Origin: Candidatus Sulfotelmatobacter sp.
Lineage (GTDB): Bacteria; Acidobacteriota; Terriglobia; Terriglobales; Acidobacteriaceae
DNA: 36,808 bases
Assembly (NCBI GenBank): GCA_017883425.1
Contig: JADGNP010000005.1
Coordinates: 1-36,808 of the forward strand
Direction of reading: 5' to 3'
In this document: positions 27,507-36,806 of the stretch, piece by piece
How positions within the stretch are numbered: the first letter of the stretch is position 1
Layout of the letters: each line of letters opens with the position of its first letter
The notes under the pieces: model-generated
Told to the model about the DNA's origin: nothing
Databases searched by the model: none
What the model saw: the letters and a program-made list of their open reading frames with translations, nothing else
Program-made: the position numbers and the translations under genes

Positions 27507-29050
27507 GTTACAGCGTTCTAGAACCGGCCAAGCTGGAGAGGACCAGGGAAGACAGCGGGCGCGCAGTCCGCCGTCGCAGCCCGCTGTGGCTGCTTCTGCT
27601 GTTTATCCTGGTTGGATTCTCCATCGCGGTTGGAGTTTCGCTGCTGGCCGGCTCGTCGCCGTTTGGAGTCTTGATCGTCGCCGCAGTGATCGGCATGGCA
27701 GTTCCTCTGGTGATTTTGATGATCCAGGCGGCTCCGGAGGCACTGGCGAACGCGCGCGTGCTCGCCCGGAACTGGACCTGGTGGCATCCACTGTGGTTTT
27801 TCATTTTCTTCAGCATGCTGGTCTTCCGCATCCGCGACGTCGGCGAGGCGAAGGCCAATCCGCTCGATGCCTATGCGATGATACGAATCCTTCCGGAAGC
27901 GTTCGTTTCCTTGACGCTGATTGTGCGCTTGATTCTGAAGAAGCCCAATTGGCTGGGCGCCCTGTTTCGGGGTATCCCGGGCGCAATGGCGATTTACTGC
28001 CTGGTCTGTTTAGCTACGACCGCGTGGTCGGTGAATGCCTCGTGGACGGCTTACAAATCGCTCGAATTTCTGGCTGACGTTTCTCTGCTTGCAGCCATCG
28101 TCGCCAGCGCGGAGGGGTTCTTTACTTACAAGAATCTGGTGGATTGGACGCTGACATTCTACGGGCTCTCGCTGGTCGGCGTGTGGATCAATCTTCCGAT
28201 TTGGCCGACGGAAGCAATGGACGGCGGCCGTCTCACCGGCGTGATCCCAGTGGAAGCTTCCAACAGCGTCGGAACTTCCGGGGGCGTACTGGCAATCGTC
28301 GCGCTGTGTCGACTGCTGCCCGTGTTCGGAGCGGTCAAGAATCGCGCCTGGTACTTGCTGCTGCTTATCTTTGGTCTGGTCTCGATGGTCCTGTCAAAGA
28401 CCAGGAATTCGGAAGCCGCATTTATTTTTGCCGTGGCGCTCATCGTGCTGTTGTCGCCACGTCTGCGAAGAATCGCGCTCTGGGGCAGCGTCGCCATAGC
28501 TCCTCTGGTTACGGTAGCGATACTTCTGAATAATCGACTGTTGGGCTACGCCTGGGACCTGGTGTTGAGTGTTGCTGAGCGTGACCAGTCTGACGCTGCG
28601 ATTGGTTCGTTGAGCGGCCGTACCGCCTGGTGGGCTTATGGCATCGAGCAGTTGATGCATCATCCCTTTACCGGATTGGGGGCGTACGCAGCTGGCCGTT
28701 TCGCCGTCCTCGGCAAGCTGGGGGTTGGTTCCGCCGCCATGATGCACAGTGACTGGATTGAAATTCTCATCGGAACCAGCATCTGGGGCCTGATCCCGTT
28801 TGCTGGAGCCCTGATTGCGGCATGGTGGTATCTGTATCGCTGCATTCGAAGCGATGTCTTCTCTCCGGATCAGCGCCAGCTCGGGCTAGAGCTTTTTGCT
28901 CTGCTGGGGATGCTCACCATGCATTCCTTCTTTAATGATGAGTTGAGCTGGCATTGTCCTCTCCTGTATTTCGCCATTCTGGGGTACGCCGAATTCGTGC
29001 GGGTACACCGGAAGACTCAACTCAGCTATGCCCTGGAGCGACGATCGTAG
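27503..29050 (+). CDS. O-antigen ligase/polymerase-like (Wzy/WaaL) membrane protein
   Basis: Multiple TM segments with large hydrophilic loop (SLSGRTAWWAYGIEQLMHHPFTGLGAYAAGRFAVLG...MMHSDWIEILIGTSIWGLIPF). 4-nt ATGA overlap with GH10 gene. Confidence 0.85.
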   Translation: MSYSVLEPAKLERTREDSGRAVRRRSPLWLLLLFILVGFSIAVGVSLLAGSSPFGVLIVAAVIGMAVPLVILMIQAAPEALANARVLARNWTWWHPLWFFIFFSMLVFRIRDVGEAKANPLDAYAMIRILPEAFVSLTLIVRLILKKPNWLGALFRGIPGAMAIYCLVCLATTAWSVNASWTAYKSLEFLADVSLLAAIVASAEGFFTYKNLVDWTLTFYGLSLVGVWINLPIWPTEAMDGGRLTGVIPVEASNSVGTSGGVLAIVALCRLLPVFGAVKNRAWYLLLLIFGLVSMVLSKTRNSEAAFIFAVALIVLLSPRLRRIALWGSVAIAPLVTVAILLNNRLLGYAWDLVLSVAERDQSDAAIGSLSGRTAWWAYGIEQLMHHPFTGLGAYAAGRFAVLGKLGVGSAAMMHSDWIEILIGTSIWGLIPFAGALIAAWWYLYRCIRSDVFSPDQRQLGLELFALLGMLTMHSFFNDELSWHCPLLYFAILGYAEFVRVHRKTQLSYALERRS

Positions 29051-29081
29051 TAGTTCGCGAAGTGTGTAATCGAAGAAGTAC

Positions 29082-29110
29082 TTGCAACAGAGCTTTTCAC
29101 AAACTGTAAA
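29082..29110 (+). promoter_or_regulatory. Candidate sigma70-like promoter TTGCAA-N17-TGTAAA
   Basis: Hexamers with 17-bp spacing in an A/T-richer gap between wzy-like and epimerase genes; 4/6 match at each box. Confidence 0.25.
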
Positions 29111-29147
29111 ACCGAAAAAACAACTTTACTTGGGGGAGTTAACGCAA

Positions 29148-30146
29148 ATGGCAAACAAGTCTCGGATTCTGGTAACTGGTGCGGGTGGGTTCATTGGTCA
29201 TCATCTAGTCAAGCGGTTGAAGGCTGATGGTCATTGGGTGCGTGGGGTGGATTTGAAGTACCCTGAGTACGGAACCTCAGCCGCGGACGATTTTCAGGTT
29301 TTGGACCTGCGCGTGTGGGAGAACTGTCTGACTGCCACTCGCAACATCGATCAGGTCTACAACCTGGCAGCTGACATGGGCGGCATCGGCTACATCACGT
29401 CGTTCCTGGCCGACATCTCGAAGAACAACATCCTGATCAACGCGCACATGCTCGAAGCGAGCAAGCAGAACGACGTCAAGCGTTACCTCTTCTCGTCTTC
29501 CGCTTGCGTGTACGCGCAATCGAAACAGAAAAATGCCGCAGTGACTCCCCTGAAGGAAGAAGACGCGTATCCGGCCGATCCGGAACCGGGCTACGGTTGG
29601 GAAAAGCTGTTCGCCGAAGAACTCTGCCGCTACTACTACCATGACTACAAGTTCGAAACGCGCATCGTGCGTTTCCACAACGTGTACGGCCCGCTGGGCA
29701 CCTACGATGGCGGCAAGGAGAAGTCTCCCGCCGCGATCTCACGCAAAGTCGCGAAGGCCACCGATGGCGGTACAATTGAGATCTGGGGCGACGGCGACCA
29801 GACGCGTTCCTACATGTACGTGGACGATTGCGTCGAAGGTCTGGTCCGGCTGATGGCTTCCAACCATCGCGACGCACTCAACCTGGGCACCGATGAGATG
29901 GTGAGCATCAACCACCTGGTCGACATGATTTGCGGCATCGCCGGCAAGAAGCTGACCAAGGAGCATGATCTCACCAAGCCGCAGGGCGTTCGCGGACGCA
30001 ACAGCGACAACACTCTGCTGCGGAAAGTCCTGGGCTGGGAGCCTTCCATGCCTCTGGAAAAGGGTCTGGCCATCACCTACAAGTGGATTGAAGGTGAAGT
30101 CAAGAAGAAAGAAGTGGGCGAGTTGGCCGAAGTTACGGGCGACTAG
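29148..30146 (+). CDS. GDP-mannose 3,5-epimerase-like SDR
   Basis: ILVTGAGGFIGHHLVKRLK...NLAADMGGIGYITS...SSSACVYAQSKQ...GYGWEKLFAEELCRYYYHDYKFETRIVRFHNVYGPLGTYDGGKEKSPAA; GGGGGAG SD. Confidence 0.85.
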   Translation: MANKSRILVTGAGGFIGHHLVKRLKADGHWVRGVDLKYPEYGTSAADDFQVLDLRVWENCLTATRNIDQVYNLAADMGGIGYITSFLADISKNNILINAHMLEASKQNDVKRYLFSSSACVYAQSKQKNAAVTPLKEEDAYPADPEPGYGWEKLFAEELCRYYYHDYKFETRIVRFHNVYGPLGTYDGGKEKSPAAISRKVAKATDGGTIEIWGDGDQTRSYMYVDDCVEGLVRLMASNHRDALNLGTDEMVSINHLVDMICGIAGKKLTKEHDLTKPQGVRGRNSDNTLLRKVLGWEPSMPLEKGLAITYKWIEGEVKKKEVGELAEVTGD

Positions 30147-30189
30147 GGTTGGACTCACAAAGGCTCCTGGGCTGTGGACGAAAAGTCCC

Positions 30190-30300
30190 GCAGGGGGCTA
30201 AAGCCCGCGTTCCAATTGATCTGGTAGCGGCACGGCTTGAAACCGTGCCCTTCCCAAACCCATGTATGAGACCAGTTCTCGTCTCATCCAAGGCACGGCA
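30190..30300. repeat. Intergenic palindromic (REP-like) cluster of three stem-loops
   Basis: GGGCT-AA-AGCCC (30195-30206), GGCACGG-cttgaaa-CCGTGCC (30229-30249), ATGAGAC-cagttctc-GTCTCAT (30266-30287), then GGCACGGCACGG just before the next ATG. Confidence 0.5.
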
Positions 30301-30305
30301 CGGCA

Positions 30306-31085
30306 ATGACAAACCTCTCGACTGACAGTTGCGTGAAGATCCTGGGCGTGAAGGTCCATGCCACCAGCATGGACCGCGCGCTTTCCCAAATCGAAGCGGC
30401 AATTGCACAGGGTGACAAGGGCTACGTCTGCGTTACCGGAGTGCACGGCATCATGGAATCGCAAATGGATTCCGACCTCAAGCGCATCATCAACCACTCG
30501 TTGCTGACGACTCCCGACGGCCGGCCAACGGTCTGGGTGGGCTGGCTTCGAGGATTATTCCAGATGCGGCAGGTCACTGGTCCCGACATGATGCTGCGGA
30601 TCTGCGCGCTGTCAGCAGAGAAAGGCTACACGCACTTTTTTTACGGCGGAAATACCGGGGTGGCGGATGAGTTGAAAGACTCCCTGACTCGACGCTTCCC
30701 GGGGCTGAACGTCGTTGGCACCTACTGTCCCCCGTTTCGTCCACTGAACAACGAGGAAGAAGCGGAACTCATCCAAACGGTTGCGGAATTGAAGCCGGAC
30801 TTTTTCTGGGTCGGATTGAGCACGCCGAAGCAGGAGAAGTTTATGGACCAGTATCTGTCGAAGCTCGATACCAAACTGATGTTTGGTGTCGGTGCCGCCT
30901 TCGATATCCACACCGGCCGCATCAAAGATGCTCCGTACTGGATGAAGGTGATGGGAGTGCAGTGGATGCACCGCATCTATCAGGACCCGGGCCGTCTATG
31001 GAAGCGGTATCTGATCAATAATCCGAAGTTCGTGTACCGGATCACGCTGGAGCTCCTCGGTCTTGCGAAGCAACAAGAGGTTTAG
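30306..31085 (+). CDS. WecG/TagA/CpsF family glycosyltransferase (GT26)
   Basis: ILGVKVHATSMDRALSQIEAAI...VTGVHGIMESQ...TTPDGRPTVWVGWLRG...YTHFFYGGNTGVADELKDSL...FFWVGLSTPKQEKFM...GVGAAFDIHTGRIKDAPYWM. Confidence 0.93.
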   Translation: MTNLSTDSCVKILGVKVHATSMDRALSQIEAAIAQGDKGYVCVTGVHGIMESQMDSDLKRIINHSLLTTPDGRPTVWVGWLRGLFQMRQVTGPDMMLRICALSAEKGYTHFFYGGNTGVADELKDSLTRRFPGLNVVGTYCPPFRPLNNEEEAELIQTVAELKPDFFWVGLSTPKQEKFMDQYLSKLDTKLMFGVGAAFDIHTGRIKDAPYWMKVMGVQWMHRIYQDPGRLWKRYLINNPKFVYRITLELLGLAKQQEV

Positions 31086-31148
31086 GTGCTACAGCCATTC
31101 GCTGGGCGGCAAATCAAACTCTGAGTCGCGGCACAATGAATTTCAGGC

Positions 31149-32324
31149 ATGAAAGTTCTTCTCGTCCACAGTGCGTACCAGCAGTTTGGAGGCGAAGACT
31201 CTGTTGTCCGGGCCGAGACAGAATTGCTGGAGAAACACGGCGACGAGGTTTGCCAATATACCCGGCACAACGACGAGATCAAGCAATTTAGCCTCGCGCA
31301 AAAGGCAGCGTTCCTCCCGCAGACGGTTTACTCGAGGAAGACGAGCGGCGAAATCGGAGATGTGGTCCGGCGATTCAAGCCGGACGTGGCTTTCATCCAT
31401 AATGTCTATCCGCTGATTTCGCCCTCGGCCTATCACAAGCTGCATGCGATGGGAATACCGACGGTGCAGGTGCTGCACAATTTTCGCCTGCATTGTCCGA
31501 ACGGCTTGTTCTACACGCAAGGGCAAATCTGTGAGGCGTGTAAGGGCGGCAATTACCTGAACGCCGTTCGCAAGCGCTGTTACAAAGACAGCTATGCTTT
31601 TAGCGGGCTGTATGCGCTGACCCTGGGCCTGAACCGGCTCGGGGGAGTGATGAAGAAGATCTCGGGATTTATCTGCCTGACTGAGTTTTTCAAACTCAAG
31701 ATGCAGGAAGCAGGAATTCCGGATTCCAAGCTGTTTGTCAGACCGAATTTTGTTTATGCTCCGGCGTTGCCCCAGGGCGAAATCCCCGGCAACGATTATG
31801 TGCTGTTTATGGGCCGCTTATCCCCCGAAAAGGGATGCTGGACGCTGATTCGCGCGTTTGAGCAGCTGCCGCGAGTTCCGCTGAAGATCCTGGGTACCGG
31901 GCCACTGGAGCAGGAGTTGCGGGATTACATTCGCGACAAGGGGATCCGCAATATCGAGTTGCTGGGCTTTAAAAGTGGCGCAGAAAAATGGGACATCCTG
32001 CGCAACTCCTTGTGCCTGGTACTGCCCTCGGAGTGGTACGAGAACTTCCCAGTGACGGCGCTCGAGGCCTTCATGGCGTGCAAGCCAGTGGTTGCGGCCC
32101 GCCTGGGTGGATTGCCGTACATCGTGGAAGAAGGGAAGTCGGGTCTTCTGTTTGAGGCTGGCAACGTCGGGGAACTGGCGCAAAAAATTCAATCCCTGGT
32201 GGATCGCCCGGCAGAGGCCGCGCGCATGGGCGAATGCGGACGGCGCTTGACCGAAACGAAATACGGCCCCGAACAGGGCTATCGCAACCTGATGAAGATC
32301 TTCTCGCAGGTCCAGGCGGCATAA
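31149..32324 (+). CDS. Glycosyltransferase family 4 (GT-B fold)
   Basis: MKVLLVHSAYQQFGGEDSVVRAETELLEKHG...FMGRLSPEKGCWTLIRAFEQL...PSEWYENFPVTALEAFMACKPVVAARLGGLPYIVEEGKSGLLFEAGN. Confidence 0.93.
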   Translation: MKVLLVHSAYQQFGGEDSVVRAETELLEKHGDEVCQYTRHNDEIKQFSLAQKAAFLPQTVYSRKTSGEIGDVVRRFKPDVAFIHNVYPLISPSAYHKLHAMGIPTVQVLHNFRLHCPNGLFYTQGQICEACKGGNYLNAVRKRCYKDSYAFSGLYALTLGLNRLGGVMKKISGFICLTEFFKLKMQEAGIPDSKLFVRPNFVYAPALPQGEIPGNDYVLFMGRLSPEKGCWTLIRAFEQLPRVPLKILGTGPLEQELRDYIRDKGIRNIELLGFKSGAEKWDILRNSLCLVLPSEWYENFPVTALEAFMACKPVVAARLGGLPYIVEEGKSGLLFEAGNVGELAQKIQSLVDRPAEAARMGECGRRLTETKYGPEQGYRNLMKIFSQVQAA

Positions 32325-32344
32325 GTACGGCACAGTACTGCCCC

Positions 32345-33388
32345 ATGACGAACGAATCTCAGAATTCGGAGCCGATGAGTGCGGGCCCGCTCTTTGTGGT
32401 CGGGATGTGGCGTTCGGGGACCTCGCTGCTGTACGCGTTGCTCAACCAGCATCCGCAAATCGGGCTGATGTACGAATCGGATCTGCCGTTGCTGTCCTCG
32501 CTGTTCTTGCTGCCGCGGAAGAGTTCGTGGTGGCTGAACAAGGTGGACTCCTGGAACGGGGCGTTAACCCGCCACAAGATTGATTCCGCCGCGATTCCGG
32601 AGAACATCAGCGATTTGCCCGGCGCCTTTCGCGCGGTTGGCCAACAGTACGCGAAAAAGAAGGGCGCGACCGTGTGGGGCTGCAAGTCGCCCAGCTATTA
32701 CGACTGTATGACCGAACTCGCAAGCTGGTTCCCACAGGCGAAGTTCATTGTGATCTGGCGTGATCCGGCGGACGTTTGCCGAAGCATTGTTCGGGCGGCA
32801 GAAAAGTCTCCCTGGTTTGCGCGTCCGGGAATGGACCTTCGCGCACTGCTGGGTTATCGCCGGATGAAGAAAGAAGCAGATGAGTTGGTGCGGCGCGGAG
32901 TTGCGATTCACCAACTGCAATATGACGATCTGGTGCGCGAGCCTGGCGCTGCATTGACCGCGATCTGCGACTTCATCGGCGTACCCTTCGATCCCCGGAT
33001 GGCTTCGCTCGAGGGAGCAGACCGCTCGGCCGTGTATAACGGCGATCATCATTCCATGGTGAAAAGCTCGAGCATTGTGGCCAACCGCGAGCGTCCCGAG
33101 GTGCTTTCTCCGGAACTGAAGAGCAAAGTTGAACGCTATGTCGTATTTTGGCGGAAGCAGTCGGGCGGAAGTTGGCCAGTGAAGGCCGCCGTGAGTGATG
33201 GAACCAACCCAGCTTCCTGGTTCGAGCGGACGACGGATCGCGTGCGGCATGGAACGCTGCGCAGCTTCGATCAGATTGTGCCCTTCCTATATTCCTTCGT
33301 CCCGGTGTCGGTGTGGCAAAGATACCGCCAGGTGAAATCCCGGTACCAACGCATTGCAGCTAAGCCGAGCGGAAGCGAAGCAGTTTAG
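32345..33388 (+). CDS. Sulfotransferase family protein (PF13469-like)
   Basis: PLFVVGMWRSGTSLLYALLNQHPQIGL (5'-PSB), KFIVIWRDPADVCRSIVRA (3'-PB), LQYDDLVREPGAALTAICDFIGV. Confidence 0.85.
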   Translation: MTNESQNSEPMSAGPLFVVGMWRSGTSLLYALLNQHPQIGLMYESDLPLLSSLFLLPRKSSWWLNKVDSWNGALTRHKIDSAAIPENISDLPGAFRAVGQQYAKKKGATVWGCKSPSYYDCMTELASWFPQAKFIVIWRDPADVCRSIVRAAEKSPWFARPGMDLRALLGYRRMKKEADELVRRGVAIHQLQYDDLVREPGAALTAICDFIGVPFDPRMASLEGADRSAVYNGDHHSMVKSSSIVANRERPEVLSPELKSKVERYVVFWRKQSGGSWPVKAAVSDGTNPASWFERTTDRVRHGTLRSFDQIVPFLYSFVPVSVWQRYRQVKSRYQRIAAKPSGSEAV

Positions 33389-33460
33389 TCGCTATTCCTC
33401 GTAAGTTATTCATTCTGCACGGTATAGAGCGGCCTTTGTTTCGGCGGATTGGAACCCAAC

Positions 33461-36400
33461 ATGCAGCCTCATTGCCCAGTATTCATCCCCACAACTTCCA
33501 GTAAGGAGCTTCACGCGTTGACTCTACGTGCCAAGTTGGCGGCGGTTTTTGCATGCCTGGTTCCACTGCTCTGCGGCTATTCGGTCAGCCAGACGATAAG
33601 TGTCTTTCCCGGAATGAATACGGTTCAGAACAGGGTGAACGCGACGGCGGCACCGGACGTCACCATCGCCGTGGGAACTCTTCAGTATTGCGAGCACGTC
33701 AATAGCGGCTACCAGTGCTGGAACAAGAGCACGAACCAGCCAGTCAAGTTTCTAGGGAACACCAACGTAAAGTCTGACGCGGGGCCCTGGAGCCAGAACA
33801 GCAACAATTTTGGCAATACGCCTCATTGTCCGACGACATTTACTCCCAACTCCCAGATGTTGCACGACAATGTGTACAACCTGTGGATCATGGAGAAGCG
33901 AATTACTGCTTCGGGCGGTGGCCATAACTACATGTGCGTGGCCATCAGCAACGTCGAGGATATCGCCTCGACTTCTCCGGCCTTCGGTTGGTTTGCGTTC
34001 GAATACGACCTGGACACGGTGATTCCGAAGAATTCGCAGGGCAATTTCTACTATCCTGATTATCCCCAGGCAGGATTGTGGCAGACCTCCACCAGCACGA
34101 CCCCGCCCTACACTCCGGCTACCGACCAGGCTATGTGGATCACCTACGATCTGCAGGATATTAACAACGGCAGCAATATCAACGCAGTCTTAGTGTGCGC
34201 CGTTGATTTGGCGGGACTTCGTGCCAGTACAGCGAATCCTTGGGTAAACAACTCGAAGACTCCGGCCTGCGCGGTAGCTCATCCGCTCACCACCTTCAAC
34301 CAGAGGCGCAGTTGGGTGCCGGCCAATAACTCAGATACGACTCCGCCAGTCGCCGCCGACGGAGAAATGTTTACTTACATGATTGAGCCGCCCAAGGACG
34401 GTCAGAGTTACCTGACGGATCCGAACCATACACAGGGCGTGGAGCAATGGACGATCAACTGGAGTTCCGGTACTCCCACGCCGACATTCGTGAACAGCTG
34501 GGATCTTCCTTCGACGCAAGCGGGCGGCGACCAGTTGGGCTGTTTTGAAGCTGGCAATTATTACAACACGGTCTGCGTGCCACAGCCTTCCACAGCGTCG
34601 ACCGGCATCAACATCGATTCGGTGGCGGACCGCATGCAGCAGTTCTTCCACTACACATCCAAAGGCGGGCAGGGAAGTGTTTGGACGTCGGCTCACGCCA
34701 TTCAAATTGTTCCAAGCGCGAGCAGCCTGAGTCAGACGGAGGCCGATGTCCGGATTCTGCAGCGGAACACTGCCGCGCCGAATTCCGTTTATGTTGCCGC
34801 GGACTATCCGATCATTGATCCAGTGGACTCCAGTGCCTACGTATTTCTGCCCAGCGTGGTCCGCGACAAAGCGGGGAACCTGCAGGGAATCCTGGGAGTG
34901 TCGGGAAGCGGAGTGAATGAGCATCCTGCCCTGGACAGCTTGACGTTCAATCCCAGCACTTTGCAGTCGGGTACCTGGGGCTACATCACCAGTCCCATCA
35001 CCGGCGGCGATGCGGAAGATATCGACTCCTTGAATTATCGATGGGGCGACTGGTACAGCGCCGTTCTCGACCCGAGTGATTCGTGCACGGTCTGGGTGGC
35101 GGGAGAATACCTGCCATCGAACCGGACCATGGAACCCTACTGGTACACCGAAATGGCGAAGCTGCCTCCGATGAGCACGTGCGCAGGCGGGCCGGTTTTG
35201 CTGTCCAGTGTCAGCCTGAATTTCGGGAATCAACAGGTGGGAGTACGGAGCGCGCCGCTGGTGGAGACATTGACCAACAACCAGGCGGTCGCACTGAACA
35301 TCAGCGGGATTTCCACCAGCGGCGGTGATTTTAGCCAGACCAATACCTGTCAACAGCCTGTTGCCCCGGGCGGAACGTGCACGATTGATGTGTACTTCAC
35401 TCCGTCGGTCACGGGCACACGTACGGGTACGCTCACCATCACCGACGATGCCAGCAACAGCCCGCAAACCGTTGCCCTCACCGGGATCGGGGCTGCGTCC
35501 GCGATTTCCGTGTCCCCGACCGCCCTCGTCTTCGGCAACCAGGTTCTGAACACTTCGAGCGCAGGACAGAAGATCACGGTCAGCAATAGTGGCTTTGTGA
35601 ACCTCACCGTGAATTCGGTATTGGCGAGCGGCGGGTTCTCCAAGACCGATACTTGTACGGGTGTGACGCTGACGCCGGGACAGAATTGCACGATCACGGC
35701 CAGCTTCAGTCCAGTGGTGACCGGAGCGATGTCGGGCACGATTACGATTAACGACACCACCCCGGGAGCGCCGCACATCGTCACCATGAGTGGCACAGGA
35801 CAGGTTGACGTTTCGGTCTCGGCGAACATAGCGTTTCCCGCCACGAATGTGGGCAGCTCCAGCACGCCGCAGACGATGACGCTGACCAACAACCAGAGCC
35901 AAAGTCTCAGCTTTACGTTCACGACCAGTGGCGACTTCTCGGCGGTCGGCAGTGGTACGAGTCCGTGTAACGGGACGTTGGCGGCAAAGGCCAAATGTAC
36001 GTTTGCAGTGACTTTCACGCCGACCTTCAACGGCCAGATAAAAGGCGCGCTGACCATTACGCACAACGCGGCTGGAAGTCCCGCGTCGGGCGGACTGAGT
36101 GGAACTGGCCAAAACGGCCCCACGGTGCCGTTGACCTTCAGTCCATCGAACCTGAACTTCGGAAATGTTATTGTGGGCACGCCAGCTTCCAAGACGGTCA
36201 CCATTAAGAACGTGAGCACGGCGACGGTAACCATCAGCAGCGTCACAGGCAGCGGCTACTTCGTGGTAATACCCAGCGGCGTCGCTCCCTGCGGCGGCGC
36301 GCTGCTCGCCGGCAAGTCGTGCACGGTTACGGCCACCTACAAGCCGTTGGTGCCAGGCAGCAGCATCGCTGGCGTCACGGTGATCGACAATGCCGCGGTC

Positions 36401-36754
36401 AGCACTCAAGTGCAGAATGCAGCGGGCACCGGTATTCTGCCGGTAACCGTGTCTCCCCCCACGATCTCTTTTGGAACGGTAGCGGTGGGAACTACGAGCG
36501 CGGTTCAGGTCGTCACCGTCACCAACTTTGTAACGACCCCAGTTCCCATCAACAGCGTGATTGCGAGCGGCGACTACATTTACACCACGGGCGGAGGCAT
36601 TCCGTGCGGGGCGAACATTCCTGCGAACGGGATTTGTACGCTGGGGGTGGAGTTCAGTCCGACGGTGACGGGCCCGATCAGCGGCAATCTCACGTTGAGT
36701 GATGCTGCGGGATCTTCCCCGGAAGTCGTGAACTTGTCAGGTACCGGCCAGTAA
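33461..36754 (+). CDS. Secreted choice-of-anchor D (ASH-like) domain repeat protein
   Basis: Signal-like LRAKLAAVFACLVPLLCGYSVSQ; N-terminal about 550-aa domain; then about five ~100-aa repeats with FGNQQVG / FGNQVLN / FPATNVG / FGNVIVG / FGTVAVG and terminal xSGTGQ. ATG 33461; ORF-track start at 33449 is TTG. Confidence 0.85.
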   Translation: MQPHCPVFIPTTSSKELHALTLRAKLAAVFACLVPLLCGYSVSQTISVFPGMNTVQNRVNATAAPDVTIAVGTLQYCEHVNSGYQCWNKSTNQPVKFLGNTNVKSDAGPWSQNSNNFGNTPHCPTTFTPNSQMLHDNVYNLWIMEKRITASGGGHNYMCVAISNVEDIASTSPAFGWFAFEYDLDTVIPKNSQGNFYYPDYPQAGLWQTSTSTTPPYTPATDQAMWITYDLQDINNGSNINAVLVCAVDLAGLRASTANPWVNNSKTPACAVAHPLTTFNQRRSWVPANNSDTTPPVAADGEMFTYMIEPPKDGQSYLTDPNHTQGVEQWTINWSSGTPTPTFVNSWDLPSTQAGGDQLGCFEAGNYYNTVCVPQPSTASTGINIDSVADRMQQFFHYTSKGGQGSVWTSAHAIQIVPSASSLSQTEADVRILQRNTAAPNSVYVAADYPIIDPVDSSAYVFLPSVVRDKAGNLQGILGVSGSGVNEHPALDSLTFNPSTLQSGTWGYITSPITGGDAEDIDSLNYRWGDWYSAVLDPSDSCTVWVAGEYLPSNRTMEPYWYTEMAKLPPMSTCAGGPVLLSSVSLNFGNQQVGVRSAPLVETLTNNQAVALNISGISTSGGDFSQTNTCQQPVAPGGTCTIDVYFTPSVTGTRTGTLTITDDASNSPQTVALTGIGAASAISVSPTALVFGNQVLNTSSAGQKITVSNSGFVNLTVNSVLASGGFSKTDTCTGVTLTPGQNCTITASFSPVVTGAMSGTITINDTTPGAPHIVTMSGTGQVDVSVSANIAFPATNVGSSSTPQTMTLTNNQSQSLSFTFTTSGDFSAVGSGTSPCNGTLAAKAKCTFAVTFTPTFNGQIKGALTITHNAAGSPASGGLSGTGQNGPTVPLTFSPSNLNFGNVIVGTPASKTVTIKNVSTATVTISSVTGSGYFVVIPSGVAPCGGALLAGKSCTVTATYKPLVPGSSIAGVTVIDNAAVSTQVQNAAGTGILPVTVSPPTISFGTVAVGTTSAVQVVTVTNFVTTPVPINSVIASGDYIYTTGGGIPCGANIPANGICTLGVEFSPTVTGPISGNLTLSDAAGSSPEVVNLSGTGQ

Positions 36755-36773
36755 GTTGTGGTTTGTGGCGAGA

Positions 36774-36806
36774 CTGCTGCGTGGAAGCAACTGAGCCGCG
36801 CAGCAG
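36774..36806 (+). terminator. Possible terminator-type hairpin at window end
   Basis: CTGCTGCG(36774-36781)/CGCAGCAG(36799-36806) perfect 8-bp inverted repeat about 20 nt after the stop; any T-run would lie beyond the window. Confidence 0.35.

Noticed and set aside
34331-36409. 692-aa antisense ORF opposite the choice-of-anchor D gene (and 298-aa ORF 35350-36246)
   Set aside because: The sense strand has a clear signal peptide and conserved repeats. The antisense product is Arg/Gly/Ala-rich with no recognisable domain; it is consistent with a GC-rich shadow ORF over repetitive Thr/Ser/Gly codons.
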